Source: DASVWZ01 sp963715675 (GTDB lineage: Bacteria > Acidobacteriota > Terriglobia > Terriglobales > Acidobacteriaceae). Taken from it: a stretch of DNA of 64,000 nucleotides. Positions within the stretch are counted from its first letter, which is position 1, and the number at the start of each line of letters is the position of its first letter. Of the stretch, positions 43,759 through 51,838 are shown piece by piece. Below the pieces are notes generated by a model. It had not been told where the DNA came from. It was given only the letters and a program-made list of their open reading frames with translations, and made no database searches. The stretch spans positions 4,030,001 through 4,094,000 of the forward strand of contig OY970265.1 of the NCBI GenBank assembly GCA_963715675.1. The letters run 5' to 3'. A program made the translations under genes and the position numbers.

Positions 43759-44859
43759 ATGCGCGGTAAATGGTTGCTGGCAATGGCAGCGGTTGTAGTG
43801 CTGGTGGGACTTGCGCTTGTGATTCCGTGCCTGGCACCGGCGGGCGAGGTCGTTCCAAGCCCTCGGTACAACGTGATGTCACCGATACGGCACGGAAGTC
43901 TGACCGTGTTTCCCGTCACTTCGTCCGCCACACACGATACCCAGGCTTTTCTGACTCTCGACGAAGGCTTGCGCTCAGGGGACGTGGTGGTGAGCGAGTC
44001 CGGAGGCATCGAGCCGCTGGTGCGGCCGCGGCGTGGCGGGATTCCGTCGGGAATCCGGCGGCATGGCGATGCGGAAGTCAATCGTCTGATCCTCGTGAAC
44101 AATTCCAAGCGGCCTTTGCTCTTGCTGGCCGGCGAGATCGTAACCGGCGGCAAACAGGACCGCGTTATCGGTAAAGACCGGCTAATTCCGGCGGAGAGCG
44201 ATCCGGTGGACCTCAGCGTTTTCTGCGTCGAGCCGGGACGCTGGACGGCCACGAAAGCAAATTTCGGCTCCCTGGACAGCGCCATGGCTCAGCCCGCGGT
44301 GCGTTCAAAAGCCATGGCGGAGAAGAATCAGGAAATGGTCTGGTCGGAGGTCCGAAGTACGCAGGCGGCGGTTGCCGCACGACTACCCGCGCCTGCGGCG
44401 GAGACCGTCGAAGTAACGGGTTCCTATGCCGGCGTGATGCAAAACGACGCGGTCAAGAAGCAGGTCGACTCAGTGGCCGAGCCCATGCTGCATGATTATC
44501 AGAGCGTGATCAAGCAACTGCGTGACAAGAACGCGGTCGGCGTGGTGGTTGCGGTCAACGGGGAAATCATCTGGGCAGACGTTTTCGCCAGCACCGGCCT
44601 GCTGGAAAAGTACTGGCCCAAGCTGGTGCGGTCATACGCGGCCGAGTCGATCACCAGCCGCGAGAAGAACGCTGACGTGGACGTGAAAGCAGCGCAAAAG
44701 TTCCTCGACAACATGGATTCGCGGCACGAAACCGTTGACACTGAACCCGGACTCTACCGGCACACCGAGATTGCAGGAGACGGTTTCCGCGCCTTCGAGC
44801 TAACCTCTCTGCTGCCGAAAACGAATTTCGATCTGCATCTGGCGAAGATCGCAGAATAG
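43759..44859 (+). CDS. Exported ARPP-1 / DUF6569 family protein
   Basis: A 366-residue exported protein, start at 43759 with a GGGGG site five bases before and a signal sequence to ~residue 28. The fold signature of the DUF6569/ARPP-1 family is visible: YNVMSPIRHGSLTVFPV, AFLTLDEGLRSGDVVVSES, NRLILVNNSKRPLLLLAGE and VTGGKQDRVIGKDRLIPAES, then VSVFCVEPGRW-like text and VAVNGEIIWADVFASTGLLEKYW. The family has no firmly known activity. It is divergent from the sigma gene, so the two may share a regulatory gap, but no direct regulation is shown. Confidence 0.8.
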   Translation: MRGKWLLAMAAVVVLVGLALVIPCLAPAGEVVPSPRYNVMSPIRHGSLTVFPVTSSATHDTQAFLTLDEGLRSGDVVVSESGGIEPLVRPRRGGIPSGIRRHGDAEVNRLILVNNSKRPLLLLAGEIVTGGKQDRVIGKDRLIPAESDPVDLSVFCVEPGRWTATKANFGSLDSAMAQPAVRSKAMAEKNQEMVWSEVRSTQAAVAARLPAPAAETVEVTGSYAGVMQNDAVKKQVDSVAEPMLHDYQSVIKQLRDKNAVGVVVAVNGEIIWADVFASTGLLEKYWPKLVRSYAAESITSREKNADVDVKAAQKFLDNMDSRHETVDTEPGLYRHTEIAGDGFRAFELTSLLPKTNFDLHLAKIAE

Positions 44860-44863
44860 ATGA

Positions 44864-44908
44864 GGGTTCCCGCCCTTTGCACAAAACCTGTGAAAAGGGT
44901 GGGAACCC
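44864..44908. terminator. Long hairpin between convergent genes (GGGTGGGAACCC element)
   Basis: GGGTTCCCGCCCTTT (44864-44878) pairs with AAAGGGTGGGAACCC (44894-44908), 15 bp with one wobble. It starts five bases after the ARPP-1 stop and ends 17 bases before the YXWGXW gene. There is no U-run. A related hairpin lies at 48943-48971, so this is also a dispersed repeat. Confidence 0.6.
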
Positions 44909-44925
44909 GATCGCATGTTGCCGCA

Positions 44926-45936
44926 TCAGCCCTTGGGCTGCTGCTTTTCCTTCAAGTGCTGCTGCTGTTGGGCGTGCTTCTGCGCCAACTGCTGGGTCTG
45001 TTGCTGATGCCGCTGTTCGACCAGCTGCTTGGCCGCGTCATTGGCGTTTTGCCGTGCCAGGGTCTGGTGTTCCTTGTCTTGCTGTTGCTGGAGTTTCTGC
45101 CGTTCTTTGTCCTGCTGCGCGCTTACCTTGTCCTGTTGTTGCTGGTATTTGTGATCCAGCTTGGCGTTCCCCGTATTTGGCGGGGCTGCGCGTTCTCTCG
45201 TGGGAAGGTCGTTTGGATGAACTGCAATTGCCGGGGGACGGGGAACCGCTGCAGGGTCTTGCGACTCTATAGGCCGGGGAGTGGCCGCAACCGCCGGCTT
45301 GCCCTGGTTGACCGAAGCCCGTTGCTGTGGATCATTGCGGGCAGCCTGCTCATGTTGGGTTTGGACCGCTACCGGAGCGATATGTCTTTCATGCGACGCA
45401 GCGTCTTGTTCAGCTGTCGGACGGGCGGTGATCCCGCCGTTGCCGCCGTTGTAGCTCACCCGGTTCACCGTGGTGTTGTTGATCACGGTGGTGTTGTACG
45501 TGTTGTGAATGTTGGCGACATTCACGTTGTTCACCGAGCGATTGTAGAAGAAGCGTCCGTTGTCCCAACGTCCACCTTCATAGCCCTCGCCGAAATAGCC
45601 GAAGCCGTAACTCACCCCGCCGTAGAAACCTACATGGAGACCCCAGTAGCCTTCATTGAAAACATATCTCCCGCCGCCCCAGCCCCAATAGCCTGGAGTC
45701 CATAGGAAACCCGGTTCCGGAGCCTCGACCCACGTGCCCGGCACCCAGTAATAACTGTTGTCGGCATAAGCCCAGTATCCCGGCGTCCAGAGATAACCTT
45801 CGGCGGGACAGGGAGGTTGTTCATACACAGGCAGCGCGGGCGGAGCGATGGTGATCGACACGCCGAACTGCGCGAACGAAAGGGCCGGTATGGCCAGTAT
45901 CAGGAGCGCCAGCGTTAACCAACGGATAGTACGCAT
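44926..45936 (-). CDS. Exported YXWGXW-repeat protein with Gln-rich helical tail
   Basis: A 336-residue protein with a signal peptide (RTIRWLTLALLILAIPALSF) and an AAGGTGG ribosome site. Residues ~45-110 hold YXWGXW-type repeats (GYLWTPGYWAYADNSYYWVP, then FLWTPGYWGWGGGRYVF). Residues ~135-165 contain an Asn/Val-rich stretch (SVNNVNVANIHNTYNTTVIN), much like that of the FecR/DUF6600 protein at 37141. The C-terminal ~90 residues are Gln/Lys/Glu-rich and likely a coiled coil (YQQQQDKVSAQQDKERQ, then LAQKHAQQQQHLKEK). Envelope-located; function unknown. Confidence 0.8.
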   Translation of the reverse strand: MRTIRWLTLALLILAIPALSFAQFGVSITIAPPALPVYEQPPCPAEGYLWTPGYWAYADNSYYWVPGTWVEAPEPGFLWTPGYWGWGGGRYVFNEGYWGLHVGFYGGVSYGFGYFGEGYEGGRWDNGRFFYNRSVNNVNVANIHNTYNTTVINNTTVNRVSYNGGNGGITARPTAEQDAASHERHIAPVAVQTQHEQAARNDPQQRASVNQGKPAVAATPRPIESQDPAAVPRPPAIAVHPNDLPTRERAAPPNTGNAKLDHKYQQQQDKVSAQQDKERQKLQQQQDKEHQTLARQNANDAAKQLVEQRHQQQTQQLAQKHAQQQQHLKEKQQPKG

Positions 45937-46055
45937 TTTGAACCACCTTGCCAGATCATCCTTCGATTACCCGGTTGAACTTTGCCGCTGCGGGCTGCGT
46001 GGATGAAAAGGCGTCACATATTTCTTACTCCACTGCAAGCGTTCTGTCGTCGGCG

Positions 46056-46772
46056 TTACTTCTTGGCCGTGCCGGCTTGGGCAATGCGAGCTTGCTGGCC
46101 TGCCTCCGAGACTGCGTGGATAAAGGCTTCCGCGCTCTTCGGAGTTGACGTCTTGCCACTCAGGATGGTGCGAAATGCGACGTTCTGGCCATAGATGGCA
46201 TGGGTGGAATCGTTGTCCTCTTCGACGACTGCGCCTTCCAGGGTCAATCCGGCGAATACGCCCTTGGAGCGCGAGTAGGTCAGCATTTCGGTGTTCATCC
46301 TCCAGTCGGTGCCAGCCGAAGCGTGACGTCCCACCGGGCCGGCGGCGACGGATCCTTCGCCAGTCAGTTCAAACTTGCTGGACAGCAAATGCTGGAAGCC
46401 CCCGTCGTTCATGACCAGCATGACTAGATCGACGCCCTCGACCCCAATCTGTAATCCCCAACTTCCGCCGCCGACGGACACGAATGCGGGTGCGCTCCAG
46501 CCCTCCGAGGTGCGGCAAGATGCCACTCCGCGACCGTGCTTGCCGCCAAAAATGAATCCACCCTTAATGAGGTCCGGCACGACGAGGATGCACTTCGCCC
46601 CGCTCAATACCTCCTCGGGGATACCCTTGTCGGGCGTCGACATAACGGCGTGAAGGACATCCACGGATTTCTGCAGGCGATCTACCGAGTCTTCGCGAGC
46701 CGAGCCCGCCCACGCGTAACTTCCAACCAAGCCGACGCAGCTCATCAACATCAGTGACAGTGTTTTCTTCAT
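46056..46772 (-). CDS. SYLF-domain (Ysc84-type) exported lipid-binding protein
   Basis: A 238-residue protein with a signal peptide (MKKTLSLMLMSCVGLVGSYA) and the ribosome site AAAGGAA. The SYLF domain spans ~40-215: PEEVLSGAKCILVVPDLIKG, GFIFGGKHGRGVASCR, PAFVSVGGGSWGLQIGVEG and SRSKGVFAGLTLEGAVVEED. The domain binds phosphoinositide-like lipids in eukaryotes; in bacteria it is an exported protein of unclear role. The length is normal. It is divergent from the small membrane protein at 47039. Confidence 0.9.
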   Translation of the reverse strand: MKKTLSLMLMSCVGLVGSYAWAGSAREDSVDRLQKSVDVLHAVMSTPDKGIPEEVLSGAKCILVVPDLIKGGFIFGGKHGRGVASCRTSEGWSAPAFVSVGGGSWGLQIGVEGVDLVMLVMNDGGFQHLLSSKFELTGEGSVAAGPVGRHASAGTDWRMNTEMLTYSRSKGVFAGLTLEGAVVEEDNDSTHAIYGQNVAFRTILSGKTSTPKSAEAFIHAVSEAGQQARIAQAGTAKK

Positions 46773-47038
46773 GAATTATTCCTTTCGATTCTGGAACTAA
46801 GAGGAGAAAACTTCAGATGGGCTGACTTAGCTCAGAGGATCTGAAAGAGAGAAGGGATGTCGTCTCAAACATCATGATCGCTCATCGCCGAAGGAAAAAC
46901 TGGTCTATATTGCTCACTCTCGTATTTTTGTTTTTAGCGGGGGAAAATCGCTGCACTTGGAATTTTCGCATCGGATGAGCAATCCGGCTCAGTTATTTGC
47001 TCAGGGATCGGTCATTCTGGACTCTGGAGGAAACACAC

Positions 47039-47188
47039 ATGCTTTGGACAATTATGGCCGTAGTCCTGATTCTTTGGCTTTTGGGATTCAGTCTTCATAT
47101 CGCCGGGGGTCTCATTCACCTGCTGCTGGTGGTGGCACTGGTGATCCTGGTCATCAACCTGCTCACAGGCCGCCGGATCGCGGCCTGA
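47039..47188 (+). CDS. Small lmo0937-family membrane protein
   Basis: A 49-residue protein: MLWTIMAVVLILWLLGFSLH, then IAGGLIHLLLVVALVILVIN and LLTGRR. This is the lmo0937/DUF5670 pattern of two hydrophobic helices linked by a Gly-Gly turn, with a basic end. The start at 47039 is supported by GGAGG eight bases upstream; the frame is open further 5' but has no membrane pattern there. Such proteins are often stress-induced. It is convergent with the Crp/Fnr gene. Confidence 0.85.
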   Translation: MLWTIMAVVLILWLLGFSLHIAGGLIHLLLVVALVILVINLLTGRRIAA

Positions 47189-47251
47189 AGGTCCGCCAAT
47201 CTGCCGGGTCCACGGAAGCAAGCCGGAAGGATAGAACGTTGTTGAGGATGC

Positions 47252-47929
47252 TCAATCGCGCAGCACGATATTGAGCAGAGAACTGTGGACCCGCAGCCCG
47301 CCTTCCAGTCCGCCGTGGTAGTGAATGAATCCCATTTTTCTGAATCGGTTCATGAAAAAGCTGACGCGGGATCGTGTTGTCCCCACCATATCGGCGAGAG
47401 TTTCCTGGCTGATCTTGGGGACCACGGTCTCCGACACACCTTCCTTTCCGAAGTGAGCGCACAAAAGAAGGATCCGCGCCAGGCGCTTTTCGCTGGAATT
47501 AAAAAGCTGATCAACCAGATCTTCTTCGTACCGGATATTTCGCGCCAAAAGGTAAGTCATGAACACGTCGGAAAAAGCGTGTTCCCGGCGCAGCGCTTCC
47601 ATCATTGTCTTCTTGTCAATGCGCAGGAGAGTGCAATCCGTCATTGCCGTGACCGAGCCCATGCGGAGACTTTGCCCGGCCAGGCTGCCCTCCCCGAAGA
47701 ACTGGCCCGCGCCCAGAATCCCTACGGTCGCTTCCTTGCCCCTTGCGGATACAACGGTGAGGCGGATCCTACCCTTCTGGATATATAGAACCGAGTCGGC
47801 TGTATCTCCCTGGGAGTAGATTGTCTGCTTTTTCTTAAACGACTGGATTGATTTGCCCGCACCCAGAGCGTCCAAAAAACTATCAGGATCGAAGCTCTTG
47901 ATTTTCCTGGCTAGGGCACTGGGCGGCAT
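47252..47929 (-). CDS. Crp/Fnr family transcriptional regulator
   Basis: A 225-residue activator-type regulator. Residues ~25-140 are the cyclic-nucleotide-binding beta-barrel (IYSQGDTADSVLYIQKGRIR, GAGQFFGEGSLAG), a long helix follows, and residues ~175-212 are the winged helix (ISQETLADMVGTTRSRVSFF, then MNRFRKMGFI). The phosphate-binding Arg-Ser/Thr of Crp is not obvious in the binding pocket (GEGSLAGQSLRMGSV), so cAMP binding is uncertain; there are no Fnr-type N-terminal cysteines. Stand-alone gene; its targets are unknown. Confidence 0.9.
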   Translation of the reverse strand: MPPSALARKIKSFDPDSFLDALGAGKSIQSFKKKQTIYSQGDTADSVLYIQKGRIRLTVVSARGKEATVGILGAGQFFGEGSLAGQSLRMGSVTAMTDCTLLRIDKKTMMEALRREHAFSDVFMTYLLARNIRYEEDLVDQLFNSSEKRLARILLLCAHFGKEGVSETVVPKISQETLADMVGTTRSRVSFFMNRFRKMGFIHYHGGLEGGLRVHSSLLNIVLRD

Positions 47930-47987
47930 GGCATGGATTTTAACTCATCTGATCGCTCTTTTTTGCGAGGGGCCAGGGTACGCCTGG

Positions 47988-48311
47988 CTACGCCGTCTCT
48001 GCTGGCGCAAAGAACACCAGCACGGTCAGATCCTCCGTGATGTCGTAGAAACGGTGCTCGCCCCCGGCGGACACGAAGATGATCGAACCGGGACCGACCG
48101 CTTGATCCTCGGAGCCGGACTTCATGCGGGCGCGGCCGCTCACAACGTAGTACATCTCATCTTCTTTGTGAGGTGATTGCTGATCCTCTCCACCTGCCGG
48201 CAATAGGTAGACCCCCGCGCTCATCGCCCGCACTCTGAGAAATTCGAGATAACGCTTGCCATCCTGCCTGCGCTGATTCCGCAGCTCGGCAACCTGATAA
48301 AAGCTGTTCAC
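47988..48311 (-). CDS. Small cupin-domain protein
   Basis: A ~107-residue single-cupin protein. The GTG at 48311 overlaps the TetR stop codon in a GTGA, which argues for this start and for translational coupling; the longer frame to 48392 overlaps TetR. Cupin motif 1 is present (SPHKEDEMYYVVSGRARM, with H-x-E-D-E), and motif 2 is PGSIIFVSAGGEHRFYDI. These give two to three metal ligands (His and Glu, then His). Reaction or ligand unknown; the link with TetR suggests it belongs to the response that TetR controls. Confidence 0.82.
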   Translation of the reverse strand: MNSFYQVAELRNQRRQDGKRYLEFLRVRAMSAGVYLLPAGGEDQQSPHKEDEMYYVVSGRARMKSGSEDQAVGPGSIIFVSAGGEHRFYDITEDLTVLVFFAPAETA

Positions 48312-48895
48312 TGGAAAGCTCCGAAAAAGAAAATGTCGGTGAATTGCCGGGCCAGTTGCTCGGCGTTCAACGCACCCTCGGGGCGATACCACTGGTAAAT
48401 CCAGTTGATCATCCCCAGCAGAGCGAACGTCGCGGCTCGCGCGGCCATCGGTTTCCTGGGCTGCCGCAGGCGCTGCACTTGCGCGACCAGGCTTTCCACG
48501 AAGTGAACATAATCTTTCTTGCGGCGATTGATGCGCCGGCGCAGCGACGGCGGCAGCGGATGATTCTCATGCAGCATGACCGTGATCTCGCGGTCGCGTG
48601 GGCTCAGCACCAGCTCGACATGCAGGCGGATCAACTGCCGCAGACGCTGCTCCGGATCAGGAATCTGCAACACCGGGTCGATCACCCGCTCCTGGGTGAT
48701 TTTCATGGCATGGTCCATCAGGTTGAACAGAATCTCGTCCTTGCTCTGGAAATGGTGATACAGCCCGCCTTTGCTGAACTTCAGGGCAGCGGCCACGTCG
48801 TTCATCGAAGTCGCGTCGTAGCCTTTGCGATGAAAAAGCCGCGCCGCCGTGCGCAGGATCTCCTGCCGCGGATCGGTAAGAGCTGCATGAGCCAT
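48308..48895 (-). CDS. TetR/AcrR family transcriptional regulator
   Basis: A 195-residue repressor. The N-terminal helix-turn-helix is typical: RQEILRTAARLFHRKGYDAT, then SMNDVAAALKFSKGGLYHHF and QSKDEILFNLMDHAM. The C-terminal ligand-binding region (~60-195) resembles the TetR_C group with IDPVLQIPDPEQRLRQLIR and GMINWIYQWYRPEG, often seen in regulators of fatty-acid or acyl-CoA metabolism. The ligand cannot be named. It overlaps the cupin gene downstream by four bases and probably controls it. Confidence 0.92.
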   Translation of the reverse strand: MAHAALTDPRQEILRTAARLFHRKGYDATSMNDVAAALKFSKGGLYHHFQSKDEILFNLMDHAMKITQERVIDPVLQIPDPEQRLRQLIRLHVELVLSPRDREITVMLHENHPLPPSLRRRINRRKKDYVHFVESLVAQVQRLRQPRKPMAARAATFALLGMINWIYQWYRPEGALNAEQLARQFTDIFFFGAFQ

Positions 48896-48942
48896 TGCGG
48901 GAAGGATATCAGGATAGGCGGGGGGTGCGAGTGAGCGGAGTT

Positions 48943-48971
48943 CCCACCCTTCGAAAATCGCGAAGGGTGGG
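48943..48971. terminator. GGGTGGGA-type hairpin after the M2 peptidase gene
   Basis: CCCACCCTTCG (48943-48953) pairs with CGAAGGGTGGG (48961-48971), 11 bp around AAAATCG. It lies 36 bases beyond the M2 peptidase stop and upstream of tetR. Sequence relative of the hairpin at 44864-44908. Confidence 0.55.
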
Positions 48972-49006
48972 GCACCCGCAACCCATCTGGTTCCTTTCAG
49001 TAGTTC

Positions 49007-50800
49007 TTACCAGCCCACTTTCTGGCCTTTGTTCTGCTCGTCCAGCCACTTTTTCAGTGGGGCGAAATAGTCCAGGATGGCGCTGGCATCCATCTCCCGC
49101 TGGCCTGTCAAGACTTCCAGTTCATCCTGCCAGGGCTTGCTCTGGCCCATTTCCAGCATCTTGATGAACTTCGCTCCGGCGGGCTTGGAGTTGTAGAAGG
49201 TGCAGCGATTCAGCGGCCCGGTGTAGCCCGACTCCTTGCAGAGCGCACGATAGAACTGGAATTCCAGAATGTGTGCCAGGAAGTACCGCATGTAGGGCGT
49301 GTTGCTGGCCACATGATACTTCGCCCCCGGATCGAAATCCGCTTCGCTGCGCGGGGTGGGTGGCGCCACACCCTGATACTTCAGCCGCAGGTCCCACCAG
49401 GCCTGGTTGTAATCAGCGGGCTTGATTTCTCCGGAAAACACTTTCCAGCGCCACTGATCGATCAGCAATCCGAACGGAAGAAACGCAACGCGGTCCAGGG
49501 CCTGCTTCAGCAGCAATGGGATGTCGGCTTCCTCCGGCGGAATTTTATCCAGCAGCCCGATCGTCTTCAGATATTCAGGCGTGACTGCCAACGCGATGGT
49601 GTCGCCGATGGCCTCATGGAAGCCGTCATTAGCGCCGCCTTCGAACATGAACGGCTGGTCCTTGTAGGCCCGCTGGTACATGTTGTGACCGAGTTCGTGG
49701 TGAATGGTCACGAAGTCGACGTCGCGAATCTGTATGCACATCTTCACCCGAAGATCTTCCTTAAAGTCCACGTCCCAGGCGCTGGCATGGCAGACGACGT
49801 CACGGTCACGCGGCTTGGTAAACAGCGAGCGCTCCCAGAACGTATCCGGCAGCGGCGCGAAGCCGAGTGACTTGTAGAAGTTTTCGCCGTAACGCACCAT
49901 GCCTTTGGCATCGACATTCTTGGCCTTCAGTAATTCGGTCAAGTCGTAGCCGCTCGCGCTTTCCGGCAGGCCGAGAAGCGGAAAAACGTTCCCCCACTCT
50001 TGCGCCCACGGATTTCCCAGCAAATCGGCGGGAATCGGTCCATCGGGCGGCACAATCTGCGGACCATATTTCTGCACCAGTTTGGAGCGCACATAGGTGT
50101 GCAGAGATAAATAGAGCGGCCGAACCTGCTGCCACAGCCTCTCCAGTTCCGCGTTGAACTGCTCCGGCGTCATGTCATAGCCGGCGCGCCAAAGGACCCC
50201 GGTGTCTTTGAATCCCAATTCGCGGGCACCCTGGTTGGAAAGCTCGACAAAGCGCACATAGCGCTGCCGCATCGGCGCTCCAACTTTGTGCCATCCCACC
50301 CAGAGATCTTTCAGCTCCTCGGGATCGCGGCTCTTGCCCATGAGGGTTTCAATGGCGGTGATGTCGAGGCAATCATCCGGCTTGCGGCAGTATTTGCCCT
50401 TGCCGTAATCGGAATCGAGCGAAGTGCTGATCTGCACCATCTCTTTGCGCAGCGCAGGATCTTTCGGGGCGGGCGCGGTAAGAGAAAGTTTCAGCAGCAG
50501 GAATTTTCTTGCCAAGTCGGGCGGCAATTGCAGACCTTCAAAGCGCTTGGCCTGATCGATCAATTCTTCGGTGACGGCGGTGATCTGGTCTTGCGCGTCC
50601 GCCGACAAGGCTTCGGTGTCGTCGGTGATGAAGTTTTCCTGCACCCAGCCGGCGCGGGACACCTTGACCGTGAGGTCATACAGTCGCGTCTCAGCCTGTT
50701 TCATGAATTGTTCGGCTTCCGCCACGGTAGGCTTGGAAGCGGCTTGTGATGGAATGACTACCAGACAGAGCAAAAGGAATTCGAGCAACCGCAATTTCAT
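49007..50800 (-). CDS. M2 family metallopeptidase (ACE-like peptidyl-dipeptidase)
   Basis: A 597-residue exported zinc peptidase that, in its family, removes dipeptides from the C-terminus of peptides. A signal sequence (residues 1-~22, LLEFLLLCLVVIPSQA) is followed by the peptidase. The HExxH motif is His 368 to His 372 (HHELGHNMYQ), and the downstream Glu ligand lies in EGGANDGFHEAIGD. Other ACE-family landmarks are QIRDVDFVTIHHELGHN and AHILEFQFYRALCKESG. Length and motifs are those of a full single-domain enzyme. No operon partner: genes on either side are separated by palindromic elements. Confidence 0.95.
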   Translation of the reverse strand: MKLRLLEFLLLCLVVIPSQAASKPTVAEAEQFMKQAETRLYDLTVKVSRAGWVQENFITDDTEALSADAQDQITAVTEELIDQAKRFEGLQLPPDLARKFLLLKLSLTAPAPKDPALRKEMVQISTSLDSDYGKGKYCRKPDDCLDITAIETLMGKSRDPEELKDLWVGWHKVGAPMRQRYVRFVELSNQGARELGFKDTGVLWRAGYDMTPEQFNAELERLWQQVRPLYLSLHTYVRSKLVQKYGPQIVPPDGPIPADLLGNPWAQEWGNVFPLLGLPESASGYDLTELLKAKNVDAKGMVRYGENFYKSLGFAPLPDTFWERSLFTKPRDRDVVCHASAWDVDFKEDLRVKMCIQIRDVDFVTIHHELGHNMYQRAYKDQPFMFEGGANDGFHEAIGDTIALAVTPEYLKTIGLLDKIPPEEADIPLLLKQALDRVAFLPFGLLIDQWRWKVFSGEIKPADYNQAWWDLRLKYQGVAPPTPRSEADFDPGAKYHVASNTPYMRYFLAHILEFQFYRALCKESGYTGPLNRCTFYNSKPAGAKFIKMLEMGQSKPWQDELEVLTGQREMDASAILDYFAPLKKWLDEQNKGQKVGW

Positions 50801-50960
50801 AAGGACTCTCCCGGTGGAGAATTATGCATCAGGGAGGACGGAGTTGTCAGGTACGTGTGGGGCAGACATTTTTGTCCACCAAAAACCTAGATCATCACGG
50901 TCCTTTGGGTGAGAGCGCCGGGAGAAAAGTAACGGCGTCAGAAGATCGAAATTAACCGCT

Positions 50961-50980
50961 GCGGACGAGGAGTGTCCGCC
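50961..50980. repeat. GGCGGACA palindromic repeat, copy 3 (degenerate)
   Basis: GCGGAC (50961-50966) pairs with GTCCGC (50974-50979), just beyond the plsC stop. A second weaker relative (GGCAGACA/TGTCCACC) lies at 50861-50880. Together they fill most of the gap between plsC and the M2 peptidase gene. Same family as 482-501 and 40678-40700. Confidence 0.45.
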
Positions 50981-51829
50981 CTACACACTCTTTGCGCCAT
51001 GCAGCGCTTCCATCGCGCTTTTTACCTTTGCGGAGAGAATCTCGGTGTCGTGCAGGCCATAGCCCGTGGTCGGAATCGGCTCGCCGACTCGCATCTCCAA
51101 TGGACGGCTCTTGATGTGGTAAGTGTTCATGGGAAGCAGATCGAACGTTCCGATCAGCGCGACCGGCACAATATCGACTTTCGCCTTGATGGCTAGAAAG
51201 AATGCTCCGGCCATGAATGGCTTGATTTCGCCATCGGGGGTGCGTCCGCCTTCCGGAAAAATCACCAGCGGCATCCCCTCTTTCAAGCCTTTCAGCGCGG
51301 AGCGGATACTGCCTACCGACCGGGAAGGATGCTGCTGGTTGATGGAAAGCTGTCCCGAGCGCCGCAGGTGCCAGCCGATCACCGGATAAGACAGCAGTTC
51401 ACTCTTGAATATGATCCGGAACTGAAAGGGTAGGTACACGTAGAGCACCGGAATATCCAGCGCGGAAGCGTGATTGACGGCGTACACGTGGGGTTTGGCA
51501 GTGTCGATCTTGTCCAGTCCCGTCACCTTTACCGGAGAGAAGATCGTCTTCATGATCAGCCACGACCAGGCGCGGGCAAAGCGGTGAAGCACACGCTCCC
51601 GATCGTCAAGCCAGTACACGGGAACGGAGATAATCCCGAAGAAGACCGTGTACAGCCAGATCAGGGGATCGAGAATCAAGTAAGATCGCAGTCGGCTGAG
51701 CCAGCCGTATCTTCTCTGGCCAGTTGCGGGTGCAAGGTCAATGGTCAGGCGGGAGCCCTCCCCGCCCAGCGAGACCCGCGCGGCTTCCTCTTGTCCTTCT
51801 GTGCGAACTGGGGTATCCACGTCCTGCAT
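50981..51829 (-). CDS. plsC: 1-acyl-sn-glycerol-3-phosphate acyltransferase
   Basis: Transfers the second acyl chain to lysophosphatidic acid to make phosphatidic acid. The 282-residue protein has the four acyltransferase blocks: NHASALDIPVLY (NHx4D, catalytic), FKSELLSYPVIGWHLRRSG, FPEGGRTPDG and VPVALIGTFDLLP. A hydrophobic segment near residues 45-62 anchors it to the membrane. It starts nine bases after folC on the same strand, so the two form an operon. Confidence 0.92.
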   Translation of the reverse strand: MQDVDTPVRTEGQEEAARVSLGGEGSRLTIDLAPATGQRRYGWLSRLRSYLILDPLIWLYTVFFGIISVPVYWLDDRERVLHRFARAWSWLIMKTIFSPVKVTGLDKIDTAKPHVYAVNHASALDIPVLYVYLPFQFRIIFKSELLSYPVIGWHLRRSGQLSINQQHPSRSVGSIRSALKGLKEGMPLVIFPEGGRTPDGEIKPFMAGAFFLAIKAKVDIVPVALIGTFDLLPMNTYHIKSRPLEMRVGEPIPTTGYGLHDTEILSAKVKSAMEALHGAKSV

Positions 51830-51838
51830 ATTAAGCGG

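Noticed and set aside
46145..46757. Several plus-strand ORFs opposite the SYLF gene
   Set aside because: Antisense shadows of a gene with a complete SYLF domain and signal peptide.
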